A DNA stretch of 64,000 nucleotides from Owenia fusiformis (Eukaryota > Annelida > Polychaeta > Sabellida > Oweniidae). Positions 10,643 through 22,600 of the stretch are shown one piece after another. A model generated the notes under the pieces. That model was not told the DNA's origin, did no database searches, and worked only from the letters and a program-made list of their open reading frames with translations. A program made the translations under genes and the position numbers. The stretch lies in assembly GCA_903813345.2 (NCBI GenBank), contig CAIIXF020000003.1:33224159-33288158 (forward strand), given 5' to 3'. The number at the start of each line of letters is the position of its first letter. The stretch's first letter is position 1.

Positions 10643-13600
10643 CTGGAAATACATTCAAAATGGAATTCAACTATGAAATTACTTCTACATCAAAATACAA
10701 TTCGTTCATTAGTATATAAAGTTTAATAATTTCTGCAGACAATATTTCACTTTATTTTGTTAAACATTACTCTGAGAGAAATATTGTTTGGTGAAAATTG
10801 ATGCTCTTCTCTATTTTGTATACTCTTATACTAATCATTACAACCCAATAGTTAGTAGGTTACTAACAATTACAAATGCACCTACTACTATATTTCAAAA
10901 GCTACTACTGAGTTTTAAACATTCCAATTCACTATCACTTGAACGTAACAATGGCATTCACCAGGGTGCAATTAATCACAGGACTGGTGATGAAACACTA
11001 TAAGTTATTGAATGATTTGAAGTGCAATACAGGATATATTCTGCTCGAGAAATTCCATATTGGAACAAGACAAAATTAGGTGCCAATACAGAATATCGAG
11101 AGCAGAATATATCTTGTATTGCACTTCAAATAATTCTATAATGTTTTTATCGTGTGATCCTCTGTATTGCTACTGACAATGTCCCCTCCGTACCAATATT
11201 TTCTGTAATGCGATGGAGATGATCAATGGGGACAATCTCAGTAGCAATACAGATTGGTACAGCACAAGAACTGACCAATCAGAGGCTATATTTTACAGAT
11301 CATACGATAAAAGACTGTCTCATATAAATTTACACCCATATTATATAACTGTTAATTCTAGGGAGTAAATGAAATGGACATTTTTTCTTTAGTGAATGGG
11401 TAAATAAAAAAGGTTGTTTTGTTAACTAAAGTGTGTTATCGTTTTTTGTACCATTTAAGAAAATGTATTTCAAAAGCAAACCGCAATGGTAATTTGGTAG
11501 TCTTTACTGAATGAGAGTAGTGAAAATTAAGAGGAGCAAAACTACATGCAACCATCACCTAAACACAAAACATGATCTCCTTTGCCACCTTGTTTACTCC
11601 TTTCTTTCACCAATTAATACCCAAGGGTTGTTCAAAAAGTCTTGTAACGGTGTAATGTATGTTCTAATCAGTTAAAACAACCCATAATACAGTAAAATTG
11701 ATGTTATTTTTTACTATATGGATTATCAGTGGGCTGAAAAACTGTCTGAATTTTTGAATTGTTCATGTAATAGATACTATAACAGGCTTTGCAAAAGAAC
11801 TTATTCATATAATCATTTTGTTGCCTTTGTTTTAAAATTAACGATTTTTAAATTGATTGATGATAAAAATCAAATGTACAGGGTGGGCCAAAAATATAAT
11901 CTTCATTTTAGTACGGTACAATCAGAAAGGTAACCATTTTTGACCCAACCTGTATTAGATAGTCTCTCATAAGCCACCATGTCCAGGAGAGTGCTTTAAC
12001 ATAAACTTTGGGTAAATCTGCATAAGCGAAAATTTCATAAATAAAATCAAAAAAATCATATTAACAGTTTTCCCGCTTGTGCAGTGCTATCTCATACTAA
12101 CAACAATAAATCTAAATGCTAAAACATGGAACAAAATATTTTAATATACATAAGAGATAATTATTCTACTCAATCAAAGGTAGAGTCGAAAATTCGAGTA
12201 ATTTTAACAAACAGGGTAGACCAAAAATTGTCCAATTTTTCAACTTGTGGTGTGGTGTAAATATTTAAAAGCTTATGAATTTTCAACTAAACAACAGCAA
12301 CGGCAAAGCGTAACAAATCCCATCCCATGGCATTTTTACAAACGAAGTGTATGGCAAAAATCTTAAAATTACACACTTAAAAATGGCTACCATTTTCAAC
12401 ATGGTTGTTACTAGCCAAATTGTCATCAGAAAAAATCGTCCAATTTTCAACTTGTGGTGTCATGTAAACATTTAAAAGCTTATGAATTTTCAACTTAACA
12501 ACAGCAACGCCAAAGCGTTACAAATCCCATCGAACAGCCATGAAAAATGACTGTCATTAGACAGTGTGCCATATTTATAGTATTCACATATCAAGTTTGA
12601 ACAAAATCTTCACTTCTTCTTGAGTTATAGTAAAAAAACGTAAAAATGGCGGCCATACTATCCAAATTGTCATTAGACAGTGGGCCATGCTTACAGTGTT
12701 CAAATATCAAATATGAACAAAATTGCTCTACCACTTTTTGGGTTATAGTAAAATGTAAATTAACACTTACAAAAATGGTGGCCATTTTGAAAAATGGCCG
12801 CCTCTTACCCAAAGTGTCTACATACTACACAAATTGTCATTAGATCTTGTGCCATGGTTATAGTATTCACATAACAAATATGAACAAGATCGCTCCATTA
12901 CTTTTCAAGTAACATAAGTAACATCTAAATTACTGTCAGATCGGCACTAAAATGGCTGCCATTTTGAAACAAGCTTCCATTTTGAAAATGGGCTTTTAAG
13001 CAGAGCTTCTACTTCCATAGGGTATATGTGTACAAAATATGAACAAATCCGGGCCAACAATATTTGAACGTACATATGGACAGATAGAGAGAGGCATTCC
13101 CTATATCCCTCCAAACTTAGTTCGATGGGATAATAAATAGCCATACCAAGAAATATATGAGCTAAAAGGTTCTGAAAATTTAACTAAATCATAATGAGTG
13201 AAAAAGTTTCTCTGATTCTACCTTTAATTAATCTCTGTGCTTAAATACTAAATAATTGTGCCCATGCTAAATACTAAATAAATTATTATGAGAATAAAAA
13301 TTGGTTAAAATTGATGACCAGATCACCAGTGTTACATTTAAAGCTATATATTACCTACAATTTGCAGTACTGCTATGAGGTCTGCAAAGTAGAAAAAGGA
13401 TAGCATATCAAGGGTTTCTTAAACAATAAAGTAAAACATGTTAAATCTGAATGCTACTGGGATCAGCCAAAAGTGTTTTGACTGGCAGGTGTTCATAGTT
13501 TGAGGTTATTAACAATTCTAAACTATGGTAGATTAAAATATTGGGAAAAGTGTATAGAGATTGATACGTGTTTTGAGATACAAGTTTTACTGTATTAATT

Positions 13601-16600
13601 TAAGATAAAATAATTTGAGCATTTAGTCTTTGTGTAGTTTAAATTGTTTCATTTTGATTAAATTGACATTGAAAAATAAACTTTTCTATGTTTAATTTCA
13701 AGGCATTGCTATTTTCCCATTGAAATCTTAGGCAAGTCAAACCAAAATGCTTTATCGATAATTCAAATGCAACCTAAAATCATACACTAAAAATGTATCT
13801 GAAATATCCCAAATTGTTGCACAAAAAGTAAAAAAAAAAAAAAAAGTTCTACTAAAAGAACAAACTTCCAAAATGTTACAATAAAAATTACACAAGGCAT
13901 TAAAATGCAAAATGTCAGCACCTGTAATTTGTTACAGATCCCAAACGACGAATGCCAAACACCAACCATCGAATGTCTCAAACACTAACTGCCAAACACC
14001 ATCCACAGAAAAGCTTGAGACTATAACATTATGTCACATTTTCTGGTGGTGACATAAAAATCCTAAAATGTACTTTTTTAAGCAATCTAAAATTGTTAAA
14101 CCATATTAACATATTATGTTAAAACACTTACTCAAAAAAAGATAGCAGAATAGACAAAATCGCTACATACACATATCATATTGCATGACAACAAAGTATT
14201 TCCTTCAAACTGTTCATATGTGGCCACATATTACATTTTATTAACCAAATTTTGCTTAATGAAATTTCTAATAAATATATACCCTCATATGCACAAACGA
14301 TATCAGTCAGATTGTATCTTTGATAGTTTAAATATTTTGAGTAACTTTGTTGTCTTAAGGAGCCTATTCACCAAAAAAGAGAAAAATGTAAATGTCCATG
14401 TAAGAAAAAATCCTTGTGTTATTATATTTTTAGGGCCTTTTCAAATGTTACCCTTCGCACTTTAACCAAATGTATCAACCAGACATTTTCTTATATTTTC
14501 CAGAATAATTTTGATCAGACCCATGAAGATTTTTCAGTTAAACTTTAAGACTAGACCAAAATACCAACATTTCGAAGGTAAACCCTGTATCACCATCCAA
14601 CGTACCTGAGATGTATCATTGTTAATCTCATCCTCCTCTTCAGGCATTTCTTTACATCCTTCAGTGTTGTTATTCTCAGATGGTTTATCAATGGCATCTT
14701 TAGTTCCAGACAGGTTGTTATTTTCAGCAAGTACAAATGGTGATGGGGATCTGGATTTGTCAGAAGTTAATGTATCACCACTGATCATATTTATCTCTGA
14801 CACTAAACTAGCCAATGTTTCAGATTCAACTGAACTTGTTTTGGCATTGTTGTTATAAGATAAATCATGGAATTTTGGACTAGTTGCAGAATCTTGCACT
14901 TCTGAACTGCAATCTTGGATTTTTGGACTAGTTGCAGAATCTTGCACTTCTGAACTGCAATCTTGGATTTTTGGACTAGTTGCAGAATCTTGCACTTCTG
15001 AACTGCAATCTTGGATTTTTGCACTAGTTGCAGAATCTTGCACTTCTGAACAGCATTCTTGAGTTTTTTGACTAGTTGAAGATTCTGGTATGTCTTCGTT
15101 AGGCATAGATTCTGGAATTGAGTTTTTCTTTTCCTTGAAAGTGTCACTTGACCAAGTGTAATTATATTTTTCGAAAGCATCGTGTGAAGCAGGCTCACTG
15201 GTTGTGGAATACTCAGGGGTAGATTTTGAGCGAGATAGTTTGCGTTTTTTTTGCTGATTCTTGGAGTTCTGTAGAAAGTTTTCGCAGATTTGGATGGTGA
15301 GGCTGAAACATGAAAGTACAATAGCAGAAATATGCAGCATTATATTATATCATTTTTTCCTATGGCATAATTTCATATCAATCAGTAATTGCATTAAATT
15401 ATAAGTGAACCAAAATCAATATAAAACATCTTTTGCAGGCAATGAATCTGAAATGTACCCAATTTTCAGGGAATTATTTGATCCCATCAAGAAACTATGT
15501 ATTAACCACAGACTTGGACAGTTAACATGTACTTGTGTGAATATAAAAGAAATAGTTTTAGAAAGTTGGCAATATCATAAGACTAGTCCAAGACAGGCAG
15601 AACAAAAAACTACCTGGTGGAAATTACGGGAATTGTACTTTGATTTATTCCCTGAATTTGTAGTCTTTGAAGTTATTAATAAGTACTTTGATAATGCAAG
15701 TATGATCCAAGTGTCTTGTTATTGTTTTATGTAATAAATTGTTCATATTTTGTATGTGAATAACCCACCTCTTTGAGACATATTTCTGGCAGTGTTCTTA
15801 CAAGATACATCCATTCATGTGGCATAGTATGTGAATAACCTACCTCTTTGAGACATATTTCTGGCAGTGTTCTTACAAGATACATCCATTCATGTGGCAT
15901 TGTATGTGAATAATCTACCTCTTTGAGACATATTTCTGGCAGTGTTCTTACAAGATACATCCATTCATGAGACATTGTATGTGAATAACCTACCTCTTTG
16001 AGACATATTTCTGGCAGTGTTCTTACAAGATACATCCATTCATGTGGCATTGTATGTGAATAACCTACCTGTTTGAGACATATTTCTGGCAGTGTTCTTA
16101 CAAGATACATCCATTCATGTGGCATTGTATGTGAATAACCTACCTGTTTGAGACATATTTCTGGCAGTGTTCTTACAAGATACATCCATTCATGTGGCAT
16201 TGTATGTGAATAACCTACCTGTTTGAGACATATTTCTGGCAGTGTTCTTACAAGATACATCCATTCATGTGGCATTGTATGTGAATAACCTACCTCTTTG
16301 AGACATATTTCTGGCAGTGTTCTTACAAGATACATCCATTCATGTGGCATAGTATGTGAATAACCTACCTCTTTGAGACATATTTCTGGCAGTGTTCTTA
16401 CAAGATACATCCATACATATGGCATTGTATGTGAATAACCTACCTCTTTGAGACATATTTCTGGCAGTGTTCTTACAAGATACATCCATACATATGGCAT
16501 TGTATGTGAATAACCTACCTCTTTGAGACATATTTCTGGCAGTGTTCTTACAAGATACATCCATTCATGTGGCATTGAGAGACCAACTAGAGACGTCATC

Positions 16601-19600
16601 CCACGGAAGAGTTCAGTTCTGTTATAGCGATACTTGGGATGTGTTGGAGCTGTGGAAGGAAAAATGCAATACACATTTGAATCATTGTAATTATCTTGAC
16701 ACACATGAATCAGTTATAATAGTACATGTACAAGTATAAAGAAAACATAAGAGGTTCAAGTTGTTGAGCAATTCAGAAAGTTGGTATTTACTGTACAAAG
16801 TATAATTATGCTCACTTTAAGATGAGAAATTACACTTTTGTGAGGGGCAAAATACACATTCGAACATGACTGTATTCACGCATTCTATAAACTGTAAACA
16901 AAGTCAACACTTACCCAGGGTATATTCCATAGAATACCCCTAGTAATACGTGTAATGTGTGACGTCAAAACAGGGGGGCCGTAGTAATGGCGGACCATAA
17001 TGAATATTCGAAACATTTTGTTAAGTTTATATGTTCGAATCATAATATAGACCTCAGAGCAGGGGAAATATTTTCAAATACACCCCTTAGGGCTAGGCAC
17101 AAACGCTTTCGAACCCCTCACTCCCTTCGGTTGTTCCGAGTACGGAAAATGTTTGTGCCTAGCCCTGCGGGGTGTATTCGAAAATATTTCCCCTGCTCTT
17201 CAGTCTATATTTCTTAAATACTGCATGAAACAACAGAAATCTCAAACTCACTTTGTTTCAAAAGCTGCTTAGCATGGAACCTGGAACTGGTTTCCCTGAA
17301 CAGATGTCTCCTGTGTGTAGCCGTGTTGGGCCCTACTGGCATCGTTTCTTCTACACTATCGAATAAATCATCAGTCTGCAAGGCCCCTAAGGGTTGCCTT
17401 AGAAACGCAACAGCATTCCCTCTACCAGGGTGGGAACCAGACCCAGCCCTAAATTCTAAAAGCAACGAACCAAAATACCATTCAGACATAATACAGGGGT
17501 AACAGGTATGTTTGAAATGGAAAATAGAATCAACTAACAGCATTAACAGCATTTCTAATTTTTAAATGGGCTTACAAGCCTTTTGCATATTAGACATAGG
17601 GCTGAGGAAAACCATATCAGAATTGACTTTGGTTCATTGGATGTCATCCCTAACTAGACTTATCATAAAGATTCTTAATTGTGTAAAAGGCAAGAATATC
17701 TGGTAGACAAAAAGAGTGAAGTAGGTATGATTATCATGACCTCAAAAAAGAATAAACCAGATGATTATTATTACACTTCTCTAAAACTTGTCATGCCCTT
17801 TATTACCTCTGTTTGGGGGTCTCCATACAGGCCCCTTAGAAGCACTAGCAGCTTCCCCAAATGAGCCATCTTCACTTGTACTTGAACTGAACATTCCCTG
17901 GTCCATTGTTTCATTTCTTCTCCAGCTAGATGAACTTGTCTCTTGGTGAGAGAGTGATCTCTTGAACAGCCTGGGTGGATCCCTTTCATGGAACAGCCGG
18001 GAGGAATCCCTTTCATGGAAGAGCCTTGGTGGGTCCCCTGATGCATATTGATCCACGGGTGGAGTTTTAACAGCGCCTTTACGCCAGTTTAAGATGTTTC
18101 CTTTTTCCAATTTGCTTCTTTCATTGTCAAACTCAAGTTTACGAGACATTGACACCTGAACCGGACTTGTTTTCTCAGCAAATGGGTTCGTTTCCAACGT
18201 TTCATTGTCATCTTGTCCTTGGTTTAATTTTCTACGAACATTTTCAAAAGCCTCAATCAGAGTATCGTCATCAAGTGAGAGTTGTCTTATTGTTGTTTCT
18301 AACTTCTGCATTTCTGCAGCGATTGTCTCCTTGCTTTGTCCTTTGACCTGTTCATCTTCAGCTAACTGTTCATTTGGAGCTTTAACTGAGGATTCTGGTC
18401 TTTTCGGACTCCTGTGGATTATCCTCAAAGGAGCCTCCTTTGGTGGTGTATCGGCTAATGGTCTAGCTGGACTGCTCGGGGAAGTCATGCTATTATTAGA
18501 TTCTCTCATTTTATCACTGAGAATAGTCTCTTGAGCATTTTGACGAGTGTTCTCTGACTCTATATTAAGTTTCCTGGCTTGCCTACTCTTTAAGCCTCTT
18601 ATAGGTTTCTCCTCTGGGAACATATCCCTGGCATCACTACTCGGCATATCCTGGGAAAGTGTTGTTGGGGAAGTGTTTATGATTCCCGATGATTTATTAA
18701 TGGGTTTTGTTGCCTTATCATCACCCTTTGTGCCAAGGCCATTGTAAGGGGCTGCCTGATTGATAGCAAAGGAGGTGACACCGTAATGCTTTTGGCCAAA
18801 CTTAAATATCTCACCTGAGTCGACATCTTCCCAGTCCTGTAAAGTACCCATGAGTATAATCAATTATTATCTCATTGTCATGTTTCTCATGCTGTGATTG
18901 GTTAACGCAGGTCACATGACATATAATATTCTGTGAAATATACCACATTGCATTAATACCATTGTAATAATTAATATCGACAGAATCACATTTCATTACA
19001 ATTTCCTTCTACTTAATATAGATTCACAAATGCTTCAACAAGACAAAATGTCAATTGGTGACTTGGTATAGATGTAATAACAAAAGGTTATGAAACTGTG
19101 ATAAGCTGTTAAGTTGTTAGAGAATCCAGTCACATCTCAAACACTGGCTATAACAAAATATCATCAATTCCAAGAGGTGACATAAAAATCATATAAGTAA
19201 TAACAGTGGGTGATAATGATAATAGGTCACCCATATGAGCTAATTAATGTAACTTACCAAATCATCTTCAGATCTTTTCAAATTTGTTGAAGGACTCACA
19301 ACAAGAGGTACTTTGCTGCTTTCTGATTGGCTACAAATTGCTGGACATGACACCTGTCTACTAATTCCTGGAGGCGGAGCTTCTTTTTTGAGTGACATCA
19401 TACCCCTCCCTCTGCCCCTACCTCTGGGAGTCATTGGAACATCAGACTTGCTTTGACTAGTTGCCTAAGTTGACAAAAATAAGAACATATTTGTAGGAGT
19501 GTATATAGGGGATGTTAACATATGTCAAAAACATTTAAGATTAAGATGCCCCTTTAAAGGGTATCCTCCAAAATTTTCAATGTTGACCCATAGATGACCC

Positions 19601-22600
19601 TCTGAAATGCATGATTGACATATCTAATTGTCTAATCCAGTAAATCATGCTACATACTCATTCTGATAGTATTTTTAAACATTAAGGGCAAAATAGGTGA
19701 CATCGTAAATAGCCAGCAAATCACCGAAAGGAATCAGGATTTGCCGAAGTCTCTTCAAATCCTGCGAATCGAACAATACTGTAACAAATTCTAATTAAGC
19801 AATGCAGTTTATGAAATGTATTCTTACTTGAGTATATTTGATGACTGCATTGGGATGTTGCATTTGAATTCCTCCCTGACTTTCATAATTTCTACTTGCA
19901 TGGCCATGGTCCCTGTCTGTGTGTGGACTGTCTGACTCAGACAGAGTATAACTTGATGCCGTAGAAAGATGACTAGATGTGGAAACAACTCTGCTCCTGG
20001 GAATCTGCAATGGGCATGCAGAACATAGTTAAACAATAAAGAAGTTTTCATATCTTTATAGTAACGTAGTAACCTGGCATGATATTAACTTTTTGCAACA
20101 AGGAGGATTGGAAGCCAGGGTTCCAACTCGATATTCTTTAATCTCCACGCATGCGTCATTTGCTATTCGTGTCTGTATAATTTGTACGACTGCATGGAGA
20201 ATGACCCGATACTCTCCAACAAAGCTATCGCTAGGTGATTGTTTTGCAGAATATCGGTGTTGCATTCTGGGAGCCAATCCTCCTTGTTTTGCAATAAATA
20301 TTGATCCATCCATTGTTGTTGTCATGGAAATTGTGACATCATAGTTAAGAACAATAATCCGATGACTTCATGAATTAAAAATGCTAACTGAAACGCTCCC
20401 TAGATTAATATCCACATGGCTCCAAATGTACAATCAGTGAAAATCTAGCTGTACATAATTGTAGCTGTACATAATACAAGGCAATAGCTGGGATTCTCAT
20501 TTTTTCCTTCAGATAACAAAAATTGGAGATATAGGTTTGCGTCTTGAAAGGATTGTTTCCAAGAATCAACACTCTATTCTTGCTGCCATTTAAATTCAAA
20601 TATACTATCAGAAATGAAGGAGTCGATGTTGGATCAACTTACCCGACTAGGTTCTGCGTTTAAAGCTATACATTCTTCAATCATATCAACTGCAATACTA
20701 TAATAAAAAAAAACACCATACAGTAAAACCCTAAAAGTAAAACAACTTTGCAAGTGAAATACAATTGCGTAGATTCTTTAATTTATGAAAGCTATTCCAT
20801 TTACACAGGTTTTACTCAGAATGCTTGAAATGGCCCGTCTTGTAGTCATTATTTATGGTAACTGGACAACTCGGACCCAGGACAACTCGGACCCAGGACA
20901 ACTCGGACCCTGGACAACTCGGACCCAAGACATCTCGGACCCAAGACAACTCGGACCCAAGACAACTCGGACCACTTTTTGAAATGATGATATTAACATT
21001 ATAATATGGGGTTTTAAATTTTTGTTTTATATTTAGATGACATATATTATGTACTGTGCATTCATTTATTGTGTTAATTTGATGAAACTGTTTTAAATCA
21101 ACTTATTATTTGATGAAAATATTGAAGCTAAAGACCCAAGACAACTCGGACCACTTTTTGAGATTATGATTTTTATCATGATATGTTTTTTATTTTTTTA
21201 TTTTATGTTTAGTATGACATATTATATATATTTTGAATTCAAATATTGTGTTAATTTGATGTAATTGTTTAAAATTAACTTAATTGATGTGAATTAAGAA
21301 GAAAATATTAAAGCTAACGACCCAAGACAACTCAGACCACTTTTTGAGATTATGATTTTTATCATAATATGTTTTGTTTTTTATTTTATGTTTAGTATGA
21401 CATAAATATATATTGTGAATTCAATTCAATTGTTTTAAATCAACTTAATTAATGAGTGAAAATATTGAAGCTAAAGACCCAAGACACCTTGGACCACTTT
21501 TTCAAATTATGATTTTTATCATTATTATTATGTTTATTTTATGTTTAGTATGACATATATACATATTGTGAATTCAAATATTGTGTTAATTTGATGCAAT
21601 TGTTTTAAATCAACTTAATATTTTGTAGAGTTTTCATGTTCGGATCGTAATATCAGATCAGGTGTTATATCGACGAATAAACCCTTTAGGGTTAGGCACA
21701 AAAGCTTTCGGAACCCTCACTCCCTTCGGCCATTTTGGGTACAGAACGCATTCATGCCTAGCCCTGCGAACTGATGTTCAGTCTATATTTCTTAGTTAAA
21801 TGATAAAAATGAGGATTTACAGAATACAAACACATTCCTCAATCTTTCAGTGAGATTAAGATTAAAATTAACAAAAAAACTTTAGGATTAACAGAATACA
21901 ACTCTTTCATTGATCTCAATATGGCATCAATCTTTCAGTGGGATAAGGATTGAATGATCAAAAAATTTAGGATTTACAGAATTTAAACTTTCCATTGATC
22001 TCTATGTGACATAGGTCTTTCAGTGAGATTAATAATATGACTTCACAGTGGTGAGTGTAAATGAGATTAGGATTAAAATTATTATTGTTTTAATTCCTTA
22101 GTGATTTTCCATATGAGTTGGTATTAACTATATGAAAAGACTCATTCACACCTCTATATAACAAGCTGTATTCTCAACTCTCGTCAAATAAGTTAATTGA
22201 AACACCTTGTTCATCTTTATATGTAAACACAAAATATTAATTCACAATATATCTAAACCGTGTCATGCTAAACATTTACAAATAATCCCATATTATGAAA
22301 ACAAAAAAGTACCTAACAAAAACTAACATTTCAGAAAGTGGTCCGAGTTGTCTTGGGTTTATAGCTTCAGTAGCTTCTACTTAATCTTTATCAAATAAGT
22401 CAAATTAAAACATTTTAATCAAATTAGTACAAAATATGTATTCACAATTTATAATATATTTAATAAGCATAAAACAAAGACTAAAAAACCCTAAACAATG
22501 ATAAAAATCGTTATTTTAAAAAGTGGTCTGAGTTGTCTTGGGTCCGAGTTGTCTTGGGTCCGAGATGTCTTGGGTCCGAGATGTCTTGGGTCCGAGATGT

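Noticed and set aside
15303-15304. Acceptor TTTCAG|CCTCAC as the start of KH exon 18
   Set aside because: A good consensus, but phase 0 from exon 17 would then read into a stop; the acceptor at 15269-15270 keeps the frame.
14803-15321. Minus-strand frame with VQKSKIAVQKCKIL repeats
   Set aside because: This is a shadow of the coding repeat in KH exon 18; it does not join the flanking exons in phase and is lost downstream of 14803.
16340-16564. Minus-strand frame with MDVSCKNTARNMSQRG repeats
   Set aside because: It is the alternative frame of the 75-bp array; the phase of exon 17 and its neighbours supports the LPEICLKE frame.
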